Part shown: positions 43,611-52,292 of the stretch, in pieces
Layout: the number at the start of each line of letters is the position of its first letter
Position numbering within the stretch: the first letter of the stretch is position 1
DNA from: Echinicola strongylocentroti
Lineage (GTDB): Bacteria; Bacteroidota; Bacteroidia; Cytophagales; Cyclobacteriaceae
Length of the DNA: 64,000 nucleotides
Direction: 5' to 3'
Assembly (NCBI RefSeq): GCF_003260975.1
Contig: NZ_CP030041.1
Span: forward strand, 3,581,001 to 3,645,000
Program-made: the position numbers and the translations under genes
Notes under the pieces: generated by a model
Told to the model about the DNA's origin: nothing
The model's input: the letters and a program-made list of their open reading frames with translations, nothing else
Databases searched by the model: none

Positions 43611-45479
43611 ATGAAAAAGAATATCTTCATCATAGCACTGGCAGCCGGTAGCCTCTTTTCTTGTCAGGATTTCCTGCAGGAAGAAATGGTCGCTACCCTG
43701 ACCCAGGAGAGGTACAATTCGCCTGAAGGAATTGAAGAATTGGTCAATGGTGCCTATGAAGGGCTCCGGTTTCACCATAATTACGAGTGGTCTTATGCAT
43801 TGACCAACTACGGTACGGATGAATTCACGAATGGGGGTGGTGTAAATCATGTAATGTATAATACCTACACCGGCCTGCTCAATCCCGCAGAAGAGACTGA
43901 TTTACGGCCTTTGTGGGACAATATGTATGCGCAGATCAATGTCTGCAATATTGGTGTCCAGAATATTCCAGAGGTATATACCGACCCTAATTCCGCTACC
44001 ACCAGAGATACTCGCTTAGGTGAGGTATTGTTTCTGAGAGGGTTTAATTATCTGAAGCTCGTGGAGCAATTTGGTGCGGTACCGATGAAGCTGACACCTA
44101 CGGAAGGTGATGAAGCTGATTTTCCCCGTGCCACTGTGGCCGAAAACATGGCCCAAATCATCAGTGACCTGAGAAGGGCAGAGCAGCTCTTGCCTCCTAC
44201 GGCTTCGCAGGTAGGGAGGATTACCCAATCTGCCGCTCAGCATTACCTGGCCAAAGCCTACCTTTTCAGGGCCAGTGAGCGCAACGCAGAAATCACCCAG
44301 GCCAATGACCTGGACAGCGCAGCTTACTTTGCAGACGAGGTGATCAATAATTCGGGCAGGTCACTAGCTCCGGATTATCAGGACATTTTCGAATATACAG
44401 CAGTAAATGGACCCAATGAAAGCTTGTCGGAGATCATCCTTTCTTCCCAGTTTGATAATAACCAAGCATTGCTGGGTAGGTATGGAAACCAGACGCACAT
44501 GTACTTCCTGTCCATTTACCGTAACTTCCCCGGCATGACCAGGGATTTGGAAAATGGCCGTGAGTTTGATCGGTTGAAGCCTACTGATTTTGCGTTGGAC
44601 AATTTTGACCGAGTGAATGACTCCAGGTTTTACAAGAGTATCAAGACGTCTTATATCGCTTCGTTGAGCAGTGACAATATCCCTGAGTGGACAGCGGACA
44701 ATGCACCAAGTCCAGAAATGGTGGGACAGCCAAAATTCACCCAAGGGGATACAGCGATCATTTATTTGATCAATGAAGCCAGCGATCAGCGGTTTACAGA
44801 TGACTATAAGGATTCTTTCGCTCCTTTGATGCTAGTAAGAAATACGCCAGATGGCACGGACTGGGGCTTGAGTACCTACCCTTCCCTTTCCAAGTACTTG
44901 GATCCCTTCCGTACCAACTTCAATGATGCCAAAGGCACACGAGATGGGATTTTGGCCAGACTTTCTGAGACGTATCTGATCGCGGCAGAGGCTTATGGCC
45001 GCATGGAGAATTATGGGCAAGCATTGCAATACATCAATGAGGTAAGGCAAAGAGCAGCGTATCAGGCAGGTGAAGAAAGGGGCAGGGTGTACCATCTTGC
45101 TGAGGAAGTGCCTTATGAGGAAAATGGCAGTACTGCGGAAGATATGATCGCGACAGAAGCGGTGTTTACGCCCGGGACGCCAGAAGCTGCCACGGAGATC
45201 TATCCTGAAAGTGTCGGCTCCAAGGCAGACATGTTTGTACACTTTGTGTTGAATGAACGAGCCAGAGAGTTGTTGGGAGAATTTCACCGATGGGTGGATC
45301 TTTCCCGTACAGGGACATTGCTCCAGCGTGCGAGGGCATTTAATCCAGAAGCAGCTCCCAATGTTTCAGAAAGGCATATCCTGAGACCAGTGCCACAGAG
45401 TTATCTGGATGCGCTCATCATCAATGGCCAGCCATTGACTGCGGCAGAAAAAGATGCCATGCAGAACCCTGGATACTAA
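43611..45479 (+). CDS. SusD/RagB-type surface glycan-binding lipoprotein, second pair
   Basis: A 622-residue lipoprotein (lipobox LFSC, Cys18), longer than the first SusD. Family motifs are YNSPEGIEELVNGAYEGLRF, RLGEVLFLRGFNYLKLVEQF and HFVLNERARELLGEFHRW near the C-terminus. The insertion around 240-400 accounts for the extra length and may shape substrate choice. It lies 20 bp after SusC and ends at a strong terminator. Confidence 0.93.
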   Translation: MKKNIFIIALAAGSLFSCQDFLQEEMVATLTQERYNSPEGIEELVNGAYEGLRFHHNYEWSYALTNYGTDEFTNGGGVNHVMYNTYTGLLNPAEETDLRPLWDNMYAQINVCNIGVQNIPEVYTDPNSATTRDTRLGEVLFLRGFNYLKLVEQFGAVPMKLTPTEGDEADFPRATVAENMAQIISDLRRAEQLLPPTASQVGRITQSAAQHYLAKAYLFRASERNAEITQANDLDSAAYFADEVINNSGRSLAPDYQDIFEYTAVNGPNESLSEIILSSQFDNNQALLGRYGNQTHMYFLSIYRNFPGMTRDLENGREFDRLKPTDFALDNFDRVNDSRFYKSIKTSYIASLSSDNIPEWTADNAPSPEMVGQPKFTQGDTAIIYLINEASDQRFTDDYKDSFAPLMLVRNTPDGTDWGLSTYPSLSKYLDPFRTNFNDAKGTRDGILARLSETYLIAAEAYGRMENYGQALQYINEVRQRAAYQAGEERGRVYHLAEEVPYEENGSTAEDMIATEAVFTPGTPEAATEIYPESVGSKADMFVHFVLNERARELLGEFHRWVDLSRTGTLLQRARAFNPEAAPNVSERHILRPVPQSYLDALIINGQPLTAAEKDAMQNPGY

Positions 45480-45507
45480 GGGAATTAGTACGAGTTTTAT
45501 CCATGTA

Positions 45508-45540
45508 AAAGCCAGTTTCCTTCAGGGAGCTGGCTTTTTT
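45508..45540 (+). terminator. Terminator after the second SusD
   Basis: AAAGCCAG...CTGGCTTT arms (about 45508-45516 and 45530-45537) enclose TTTCCTTCAGGGAG and are followed by a T-run. Confidence 0.78.
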
Positions 45541-45545
45541 ATTCC

Positions 45546-45944
45546 CTATTTGGAGTCACTTTCCAAGACAGGGCCTCTAAACATAAGGGATCCAAAAATC
45601 ACGGCGAAAATCAAATAGATAACAGCTAGCCCCCACATCAAATGGGCTATGGTGAAATCCGAAAATACAAACTTGATCAAGGCCATGCCCGCAATCATAA
45701 AATGTCCAAAATTACCTAGCACCAATGGTCGGTTATAGATGCCACCGATGAGGCTGTTTTTCTGCATCCAGTTCATGGTGCCAAAAGCAATGTACAGGGC
45801 TCCGAGAAGCTGTAGCATCATTATGCTCACTGGTGACTGACCAGAGCCGATATGAAGGGCAAGCTCTTTAGGTAAAAAAGTAAACCCAATCCCCAAGCCA
45901 AATAAGAAAATGGCACTTGCCGTCATGATGAGTTTTGTGTGCAT
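45546..45944 (-). CDS. Four-helix membrane protein, unknown
   Basis: A 132-residue inner-membrane protein with four hydrophobic helices (about 5-25, 42-60, 76-93, 100-122) and little else. MLQLLGALYIAFGTMNWMQ and YNRPLVLGNFGHF resemble Bacteroidota membrane hypotheticals. It is convergent with SusD and apparently monocistronic. No function can be assigned. Confidence 0.75.
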   Translation of the reverse strand: MHTKLIMTASAIFLFGLGIGFTFLPKELALHIGSGQSPVSIMMLQLLGALYIAFGTMNWMQKNSLIGGIYNRPLVLGNFGHFMIAGMALIKFVFSDFTIAHLMWGLAVIYLIFAVIFGSLMFRGPVLESDSK

Positions 45945-46073
45945 TATTATTGTCGTTTGGTTACTGAAGCTTCAAGGTAAAAGCTTTTTATTTGACATAA
46001 AAGCAACCAAAATCTTAAAAATGAGGCCGAAAGATAATTTTAATAATAGGAACCTCAAGGGAAACGGTTGTTT

Positions 46074-46243
46074 AGCCCGGATTATGCGTTAGGAATCGTA
46101 GTGAGAGCTGAAATTGCAAGAAAATCAGTTAGTTTGGAGGCATTAGCGTAGCACCGCTACGGTTATGCTGAAAACTAAAGTGAAACGGCTGATTTTGAAG
46201 CAGTTTCAGGTCGCAACAGATAGGTTAATGCATATTCCGGGTT
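46074..46243. mobile_element. MITE-like fold-back element (family B), copy 5
   Basis: 170 bp, with ends AGCCCGGATTATGCGTTAG and TTAATGCATATTCCGGGTT, flanked by TTTA on the left and TTTA on the right. Confidence 0.85.
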
Positions 46244-46330
46244 TAACCTCCAATTATTCTGGGAATGGCTCTTCGGGTTAAATGCATGCCTTTCAGTATA
46301 GCACAGAATACTTTTGGTGGGAGTGTTTGG

Positions 46331-46486
46331 TATTTTTGTCTTAAGAATAGAGCAGCCGATGGCAACAAGCTATCTGCTTTATTACAATGCTAACGTAAGC
46401 GTTAATACAAATGGGTTTATTTTGACGTTTGAAAAGGGAGTATTTCGAACGTTTGAAAGCCCCGGGAATTTACCCGGGGTTTTTTG
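46331..46486 (+). ncRNA. Candidate small RNA ending at an orphan terminator
   Basis: TATTTTTG (46331-46338) fits the Bacteroidota -7 consensus TAnnTTTG, but a well-spaced -33 TTTG is not obvious. About 140 bp downstream is a strong terminator with no preceding plus-strand gene. The 69-residue frame across it has no family or coding look. Confidence 0.3.
46460..46486 (+). terminator. Strong orphan terminator
   Basis: CCCCGGG (46460-46466) pairs perfectly with CCCGGGG (46473-46479) over a 6-nt loop, then TTTTTT. No coding gene on the plus strand lies between this and the SusD terminator at 45508. Confidence 0.75.
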
Positions 46487-46525
46487 CTTTTTTATGGGGC
46501 TCAAGCGGAATAGCTGGGGCTGATA

Positions 46526-46568
46526 GAACGCTGATGACGCAGATGATTATGATTTGCGCTGATTTTTT
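46526..46568. repeat. Short dispersed repeat E, copy 1
   Basis: ACGCTGATGACGCAGATGAT...GATTTGCGCTGATTTTT recurs in inverted orientation at 53785-53830. Further right, 46580-46620 resembles parts of the tandem array at 59721 (GCGCCTTYGTGGC). Confidence 0.5.
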
Positions 46569-46673
46569 TTATAAAGTGCTTGGCGCCTTCGTGGCTTAAT
46601 TTTGCGCCACAAAGTCTCGAAGTCACAAAGGGGGCTTTGGTGGCCTTCAGAAACAGAAGTTGATTCAGTATGC

Positions 46674-47561
46674 TTAGGTCAGGTTTTCCTTAAAGAACTC
46701 AATGGTTCTTTCCCAGGCCAGTTTAGCCGATTCCTCATCGTATCGTGGAGTGGTGTCATTGTGGAAGCCGTGGTTGGCATTTGGGTAAAAGTAAGCCGTG
46801 TAGGGCTTGTTATTTTTTTTGAGGGCTTTTTCATAAGCCTCCCACCCGGTATTGACCCGTTCGTCCAGTTCTGCATAGTGAAGCATCAAGGGAGCGTTGA
46901 TTTGGGAAACCAGCTCCAGCGGAGGCTGACTACCGTAAAAAGGCACAGCAGCTTTGAGCTTAGGTACTTTTACAGCCATCATGTTGGATATCCAGCCACC
47001 AAAACAGAAGCCAACTACACCGATATTTCCGGTACATTCATCACTTGCCCGGAGATAGTCAAATGCCGCCATAAAATCCGCTAGCATCTCATCCCGGTCC
47101 CGTTGTCGCTGCAAGGCCCTGCCTTCATCGTCATTGCCCGGGTAGCCTCCGAGAGGAGTGAGTGCGTCCGGTGCGATAGTGATAAAGCCAGCGTCGGCAG
47201 CCCTTCTGCCTACATCGGCAATATAGGGGTTGAGCCCACGGTTTTCATGGACGATGACTATTCCCGGGAGTTTTCCCTTGGCATTGGCCGGTCTGGAGAG
47301 CTGTGCAGCAATTTTGCCGCCACCTTTGGGAGAGGAATAGGTGATGGTTTCTGTTTTTAAGGCGGGGTCATCTTGGCTTATTTGAATATTGTCCTGATAA
47401 TTGGGCATCAAAAAACTGGTCAATGAAGCGAGTGTGATTCCTCCTACCGCATATGCGGAAAGCTTTTCTAAAAAAACACGACGTTCTAATTTATTGTGGG
47501 CATAAGCGTCATAAAGATCAAAAACTTCCTGTTTGATATCTTTTTTGCTGAGCTTTTTCAT
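46674..47561 (-). CDS. Dienelactone hydrolase-family protein
   Basis: A 295-residue alpha/beta hydrolase. The likely triad is Cys in VVGFCFGGW, Asp in HYAELDERVNTG and His in YPNANHGFHND; VIVHENRGLNPYI is the oxyanion segment. The N-terminal 75 residues contain a hydrophobic stretch (YAVGGITLASLTSFLM) after a charged region, suggesting a membrane anchor or Tat-like signal. Such enzymes hydrolyse small esters or lactones. A role on a sugar acid lactone or ester would suit the locus but is speculative. Confidence 0.88.
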   Translation of the reverse strand: MKKLSKKDIKQEVFDLYDAYAHNKLERRVFLEKLSAYAVGGITLASLTSFLMPNYQDNIQISQDDPALKTETITYSSPKGGGKIAAQLSRPANAKGKLPGIVIVHENRGLNPYIADVGRRAADAGFITIAPDALTPLGGYPGNDDEGRALQRQRDRDEMLADFMAAFDYLRASDECTGNIGVVGFCFGGWISNMMAVKVPKLKAAVPFYGSQPPLELVSQINAPLMLHYAELDERVNTGWEAYEKALKKNNKPYTAYFYPNANHGFHNDTTPRYDEESAKLAWERTIEFFKENLT

Positions 47562-47723
47562 GTATGGGGAGGATTATCTGTTGAAACGTAAGTTATTGAT
47601 AGTAAAATTGGTAAGCGGTGATTAAGTTACGCAAAAATCCATATAGTCAAAAGAATTGTTGACGATGGGGCACGGTTGCTCGTAGTTAGCGAAGTCATAG
47701 AGCTAATGAATTCAGCCCATTTA

Positions 47724-47765
47724 CCTACCACATACCACATACCACATACCACCTGCTACATACCA
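47724..47765. repeat. Short tandem repeat of a 7-bp ACCACAT unit
   Basis: Three exact ACCACAT units followed by degenerate copies (CTACATACCACC) in the gap downstream of the deacetylase gene. Confidence 0.6.
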
Positions 47766-47808
47766 CCTACCATCCCCTTCGTGTTTGATATTCCCCCCCC
47801 TTCACTTT

Positions 47809-48597
47809 TCAATTTTTGTAAGGTTTGCTTGTATCGATCGCAATTGATTTTTTGGCTTCATCGGGGTCGATGTATTGTGCCAAATCCCTAAGCGAAATCA
47901 CCTGATAGTGATTATCCTTTAGGAATTGCAAGTACTCCTTAAAGAGAGCCGGAGGTGTGTTTACCCAAGGATGTTCGATGTCAGGCACGCCGTGGATGGT
48001 TAAGACTACCACCTTGCCATTTTTAGCTGCTTTCAGTGCATCCATGATTTCGGCTTTGTTGTCTTCCTTGGTGGCCCAGCTGGGGATCAGGTAGGGATGG
48101 TCTTTTACAGGATCATATCCGCGCTTTCCCCCTGCTCGGGCAAAGTCATAGCCTTTTTCTTCCAAGACTTCAAAACACGTCTCGCTGATGTCGTAAGCAG
48201 GGTAAGCAAAGCTCCTTGGGGCGGGGATTCCCAAGGAATCGCACTTGTCCTCAATATATCCCAACTGCTCGATGATTTGCCGTTTGTCCAGCTCATTGAC
48301 ATGGGCATGGGTCTTGGTATGGTTGGCCACTTCGAACCCCATCCGATCCAGCGCCTGCATCTGTCGCCAGTTCATGTATTTGGTGCTGTCGGAGAAGTTG
48401 GGAGGAAATTCACAGACAAAGAATGTCGCCCCAAATCCATACTGCCTGAGCAAAGGTGCCACCACGGAGTAATGACTGGCTGGCGCATCGTCAAAGGTGA
48501 GGACTACCAGCTTGTCTGGGATAGGCTGTTTTAGGATTTGTGAAAAAGGTAATACAGGAAGTGTACAGAGAAGGGAAGTTAAAATGGTTTTTCTCAT
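47809..48597 (-). CDS. Secreted polysaccharide deacetylase (NodB-type)
   Basis: A 262-residue protein with signal peptide (about 1-20, ending PFSQ). The NodB fold motifs are VVLTFDDAPASHYS (first, with the Asp pair) and EVANHTKTHAHVN (metal-binding His-x3-His), followed by SFAYPAYDIS and VVVLTIHGVPD. CE4-type enzymes use a divalent metal to remove N- or O-acetyl groups from glycans. It sits next to CE7 esterase genes, so the three could act on acetylated plant polysaccharide. Confidence 0.9.
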   Translation of the reverse strand: MRKTILTSLLCTLPVLPFSQILKQPIPDKLVVLTFDDAPASHYSVVAPLLRQYGFGATFFVCEFPPNFSDSTKYMNWRQMQALDRMGFEVANHTKTHAHVNELDKRQIIEQLGYIEDKCDSLGIPAPRSFAYPAYDISETCFEVLEEKGYDFARAGGKRGYDPVKDHPYLIPSWATKEDNKAEIMDALKAAKNGKVVVLTIHGVPDIEHPWVNTPPALFKEYLQFLKDNHYQVISLRDLAQYIDPDEAKKSIAIDTSKPYKN

Positions 48598-48688
48598 GGT
48601 GTTTTGGGGTTAATTTAGAATAGAAATAGCCTTCATAACGATAAACCGGTTTGAAAGAATGGTGTGAAGTGGGGATTGATTTCTTTTT

Positions 48689-49932
48689 CTATTTTAGAGT
48701 GGACTTTATCCAGTCCAGAATGACCCTCCGGGTTTTTTCTGATACCCAGTGTTCATTGATAGGGGTGATATAAGCCTCTTTTTCGGTATCCAAGGAGTTG
48801 TAAACAATATAGCTTGTGGTGGGAGGGCAGGTGTTATCATTATAGCCCCAAGTCATAAATACCGGTACGTCGATGAGCTTGGCGAAATTGACCACATCGT
48901 AATACTCGAGTGTCTTGAGCTTTTCGGGCGTGTCCATACCGTCAAAGTTCTTAAAAAGGTGGGGGTATCCTCCTGCTCTTCCAGCTTTATAACCTGCCAT
49001 GTCACTGAGCGCAGGGTGGTTAGCCGCACAAGCGGTGACCCGATCGTCCAGACCAGCAGTGATCAGGGCAAGGTGGTCAGGAAGTCCAGTGCACGGACAC
49101 AGGAAAGGTAAACCTTCTTCATATAATAACTGTCGCGGTCATCCAGTCCGTTGACCAGATAGCTGTTGTTTCCATTGCCAAATGCCTTACTGATCTCCTT
49201 GTACGTTGTGCCGTCCAGGTCGGGACGGATGCCATGGATTTCCATGTCAAACCTGATGACATCACTTTCGGCATAAAAAATATGCTTAAGCGGATTCATC
49301 GGTTTGATACCTGCGCCCGGCGGGGCAAAGACTACAGGAAATTTACCTGTTTTTTTGGGTACGGTAAGGTAGCCATACACCTGCTGGCCTTTCTGGTAGG
49401 CTTGGAGTTTGACCAGGTAGCAATTCACCTTGTTGCTGGAGTATTCAGGTACGAAGACCTTTTCGACCTCCATCGGTGTCTGGGCAGCTTCCCTTTTGGC
49501 CTGGCTCCAAAAAGCTTCAAAATCATCTGGGAAATTGGTGTACGGTTGGAGCTTTTCCGGTTCGAAACCCACCTTTACATGGTGCTTATACGTCTGTCCA
49601 TGAAGTGTGACCGTAAGCCAGCAGTCCCTAAATCCCGGTTCATTGGATGTGCCTAGAGAGACTGTTCCTTTGCCGTTTTTTATGTCAATGAATCCAGCTG
49701 TGTCAGGATCAAGCATTTCTGGTCCTACCGTATAGTGGACCTTTGCATTGGCCACCGGCATTCCAAATTCATAAAGGGAGACCGTGACTTTAGCTTCTTC
49801 TCCGAGTTCATAAAGCCAGTTGGAATGATCAGGTTCTGTTACCCAGAGTACGTTACTTCTGGAAGGGTAGTTCTGGGCAGTGGCAGACAGAATACCCAAA
49901 ATGGTGAATAAGAAAGAGAGGACAGATTTCAT
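48689..49932 (-). pseudogene. Broken CE7 acetylxylan esterase copy (58-bp deletion)
   Basis: The N-terminal 286 codons (49932 to 49072) and the C-terminal 103 residues (49000 to 48689) match the intact gene at 50509-51810 almost exactly. At 49070/49071 a 58-bp segment is missing; in the intact copy it lies between two GGGCA direct repeats, so the loss looks like a microhomology deletion. The deletion shifts the frame and removes the segment with AQGGSQGGALAL, including the nucleophile Ser302. The copy cannot make an active enzyme. Few other changes are present, so the decay is recent. Confidence 0.92.
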
Positions 49933-49967
49933 GGGGTGTTTTGTTTTGGTCGTAGAAATATAAAAAA

Positions 49968-50430
49968 GGGTTCTAGATGATTTAATGTGGGTAACGTTTA
50001 CTTTGTTTGTCGAATTTTAGCGTGGCTCTCAGCTTGTTACCTTGTTACTTTTTTGCTTCAGGTCAAAAAAGTAACCAAAAAAACCCGCTGCGGTGAGGTA
50101 TTTGACTAAAATCAAAGCCAGCACTCGCGCAGGCAAACTCCTCCTGTCTAAAAGCTAAGTAGAGCTAAAGGAAGCCAGGTAAACCATTTGAGCGGCCAAT
50201 CAACTTTTTGTGCTGATTCACGTCAAACCTCTCAGGCCTGTCTAGCAGCCAGATAGACCTGTCTAGGCCGCCAGGCAGGCAAGCCTGCGCCTTTTCCAGC
50301 CCACTTCTTTGATTTCTTAACGTCAAATACCTCAAGGCAGAGCAGAAAATTCCCCATTGAAAAGGATCATGAATCAACGGTAAAATAACCGGGCACTTAT
50401 CTCCCCTCCCTCCTATAATCCATATAGCGC
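49968..50430. repeat. Dispersed repeat family A, copy 3
   Basis: Same left end (GGTTCTAGATGATTTAATGT) and hairpin as copy 4, with two short insertions at about 50144-50185 and 50228-50283. It forms the right part of duplication unit 1. Confidence 0.85.
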
Positions 50431-50508
50431 CAATTTAGAATTGAAATAGCCTTCATAACGATAAACCGGTTTGAAAGAATGGTGTGAAGTGGGGATTGAT
50501 TTCTTTTT

Positions 50509-51810
50509 CTATTTTAGAGTGGATTTTATCCAGTCCAGAATGACCCTACGGGTTTTTTCTGATACCCAGTGTTCATTGATTGGGGTGATATAAGCCTCTT
50601 TTTCGGTATCCAAGGAGTTGTAAACAATGTAGCTTGTGGTGGGAGGGCAGGTGTTGTCATTATAGCCCCAAGTCATAAATACCGGTACGTCGATGAGCTT
50701 GGCGAAATTGACCACATCGTAATACTCGAGTGTCTTGAGCTTTTCGGGCGTGTCCATACCGTCAAAGTTCTTAAAAAGGTGGGGGTATCCTCCTGCTCTT
50801 CCAGCTTTATAACCTGCCATGTCACTGAGCGCAGGGTGGTTAGCCGCACAAGCGGTGACCCGATCGTCCAGACCAGCAGTGATCAGGGCAAGTGCTCCGC
50901 CTTGGCTGCCTCCTTGGGCAATGAGGTTTTTGCCATCCCAGGCGGGCAAGGTGGTCAGGAAGTCCAGTGCACGGACACAGGAAAGGCAAACCTTCTTCAT
51001 ATAATAACTGTCGCGGTCATCCAGCCCGTTGACCAGATAGCTGTTGTTTCCATTGCCAAATGCCTTACTGATCTCCTTGTACGTTGTGCCGTCCAGGTCG
51101 GGACGGATGCCATGGATTTCCATGTCAAACCTGATGACATCACTTTCGGCATAAAAAATATGCTTAAGCGGATTCATCGGTTTGATACCTGCGCCCGGCG
51201 GGGCAAAGACTACAGGAAATTTACCTGTTTTTTTGGGTACGGTAAGGTAGCCATACACCTGCTGGCCTTTCTGGTAGGCTTGGAGTTTGACCAGGTAGCA
51301 ATTCACCTTGTTGCTGGAGTATTCAGGTACGAAGACCTTTTCGACCTCCATCGGTGTCTGGGCAGCTTCCCTTTTGGCCTGGCTCCAAAAAGCTTCAAAA
51401 TCATCTGGGAAATTGGTGTACGGTTGGAGCTTTTCCGGTTCGAAACCCACCTTTACATGGTGCTTATACGTCTGTCCATGAAGTGTGACCGTAAGCCAGC
51501 AGTCCCTAAATCCCGGTTCATTGGATGTGCCTAGAGAGACTGTTCCTTTGCCGTTTTTTATGTCAATGAATCCAGCTGTGTCAGGATCAAGCATTTCTGG
51601 TCCTACCGTATAGTGGACCTTTGCATTGGCCACCGGCATTCCAAATTCATAAAGGGAGACCGTGACTTTAGCTTCTTCTCCGAGTTCATAAAGCCAGTTG
51701 GAATGATCAGGTTCTGTTACCCAGAGTACGTTACTTCTGGAAGGGTAGTTCTGGGCAGTGGCAGACAGAATACCCAAAATGGTGAATAAGAAAGAGAGGA
51801 CAGATTTCAT
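50509..51810 (-). CDS. CE7-type acetylxylan esterase / cephalosporin-C deacetylase homologue
   Basis: A 433-residue secreted protein (signal peptide about 1-19). An N-terminal beta-domain of about 110 residues (LYELGEEAKVTVSLYEFGMP) precedes the alpha/beta hydrolase domain. The nucleophile Ser302 sits in AQGGSQGGALAL, the catalytic Asp is probably in TWGYNDNTCPPTTSY and the His in INEHWVSEKTRR. CE7 enzymes remove acetyl groups from xylo- or other oligosaccharides. It is the intact partner of the broken tandem copy at 48689-49932. A downstream GH105 gene supports a role on acetylated pectic fragments. Confidence 0.9.
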   Translation of the reverse strand: MKSVLSFLFTILGILSATAQNYPSRSNVLWVTEPDHSNWLYELGEEAKVTVSLYEFGMPVANAKVHYTVGPEMLDPDTAGFIDIKNGKGTVSLGTSNEPGFRDCWLTVTLHGQTYKHHVKVGFEPEKLQPYTNFPDDFEAFWSQAKREAAQTPMEVEKVFVPEYSSNKVNCYLVKLQAYQKGQQVYGYLTVPKKTGKFPVVFAPPGAGIKPMNPLKHIFYAESDVIRFDMEIHGIRPDLDGTTYKEISKAFGNGNNSYLVNGLDDRDSYYMKKVCLSCVRALDFLTTLPAWDGKNLIAQGGSQGGALALITAGLDDRVTACAANHPALSDMAGYKAGRAGGYPHLFKNFDGMDTPEKLKTLEYYDVVNFAKLIDVPVFMTWGYNDNTCPPTTSYIVYNSLDTEKEAYITPINEHWVSEKTRRVILDWIKSTLK

Positions 51811-51846
51811 GGGGTGTTTTGTTTTGGTCGTAGAAATATAAAAAAG

Positions 51847-52213
51847 GGTTCTAGATGATTTAATGTGGGTAACGTTTACTTTGTTTGTCGAATTTTAGCG
51901 TGGCTCTCAGCTTGTTACCTTGTTACTTTTTTGCTTCAGGTCAAAAAAGTAACCAAAAAAACCCGCTGCGGTGAGGTATTTGACTAAAATCAAAGCCAGC
52001 ATTCGCGCAGGCAAACTCCTCCATTTGAGCAGCCAATCAACTTTTTGTGCTGATTCACGTCAAACAATCCTGCGCCTTTTCCAGCCCACTTCTTTGATTT
52101 CTTAACGTCAAATACCTCAAGGCAGAGCAGAAAATTCCCCATTGAAAAGGATCATGAATCAACGGTAAAATAACCGGGCTCTTATCTTCACCCACTAGAA
52201 TCTATATAGAGCC
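51847..52213. repeat. Dispersed repeat family A, copy 4
   Basis: About 367 bp, closest to copy 1 at 3633-4000 in length and lacking the insertions of copy 3. Confidence 0.85.
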
Positions 52214-52215
52214 AA

Positions 52216-52251
52216 AAAAAGTCACCTTTTGTACGCTAAAGGTGACTTTTT
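52216..52251. terminator. Bidirectional terminator downstream of the second GH105 gene
   Basis: AAAAAGTCACCTTT (52216-52229) pairs perfectly with AAAGGTGACTTTTT (52238-52251). The A/T-runs on both sides let it work in both directions. Confidence 0.85.
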
Positions 52252-52292
52252 CATTCTTATACAATAGTGTTTTTAAATCAATTCAGAAAGGC

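Larger units (their letters stand above)
48612..50431. repeat. Tandem duplication unit 1 (CE7 pseudogene plus repeat A copy 3)
   Basis: Nearly identical to 50432-52213 apart from a few base changes, a 58-bp deletion inside the esterase and two short insertions inside repeat A. Both units start AATTTAGAAT. Confidence 0.9.
50432..52213. repeat. Tandem duplication unit 2 (intact CE7 esterase plus repeat A copy 4)
   Basis: Directly follows unit 1, with an offset of 1820 bp on the left part and 1878 bp after the deletion point. It ends where the CATATAG-type end of repeat A meets a terminator. Confidence 0.9.

Noticed and set aside
46314..46523. 69-residue plus-strand frame across the orphan terminator
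   Set aside because: It reads through a strong terminator stem and shows no family or conserved features.
50569..51534. 321-residue plus-strand frame opposite the CE7 esterase
   Set aside because: Antisense to an intact enzyme gene, with a matching but broken antisense frame in the duplicate; no recognisable protein features.
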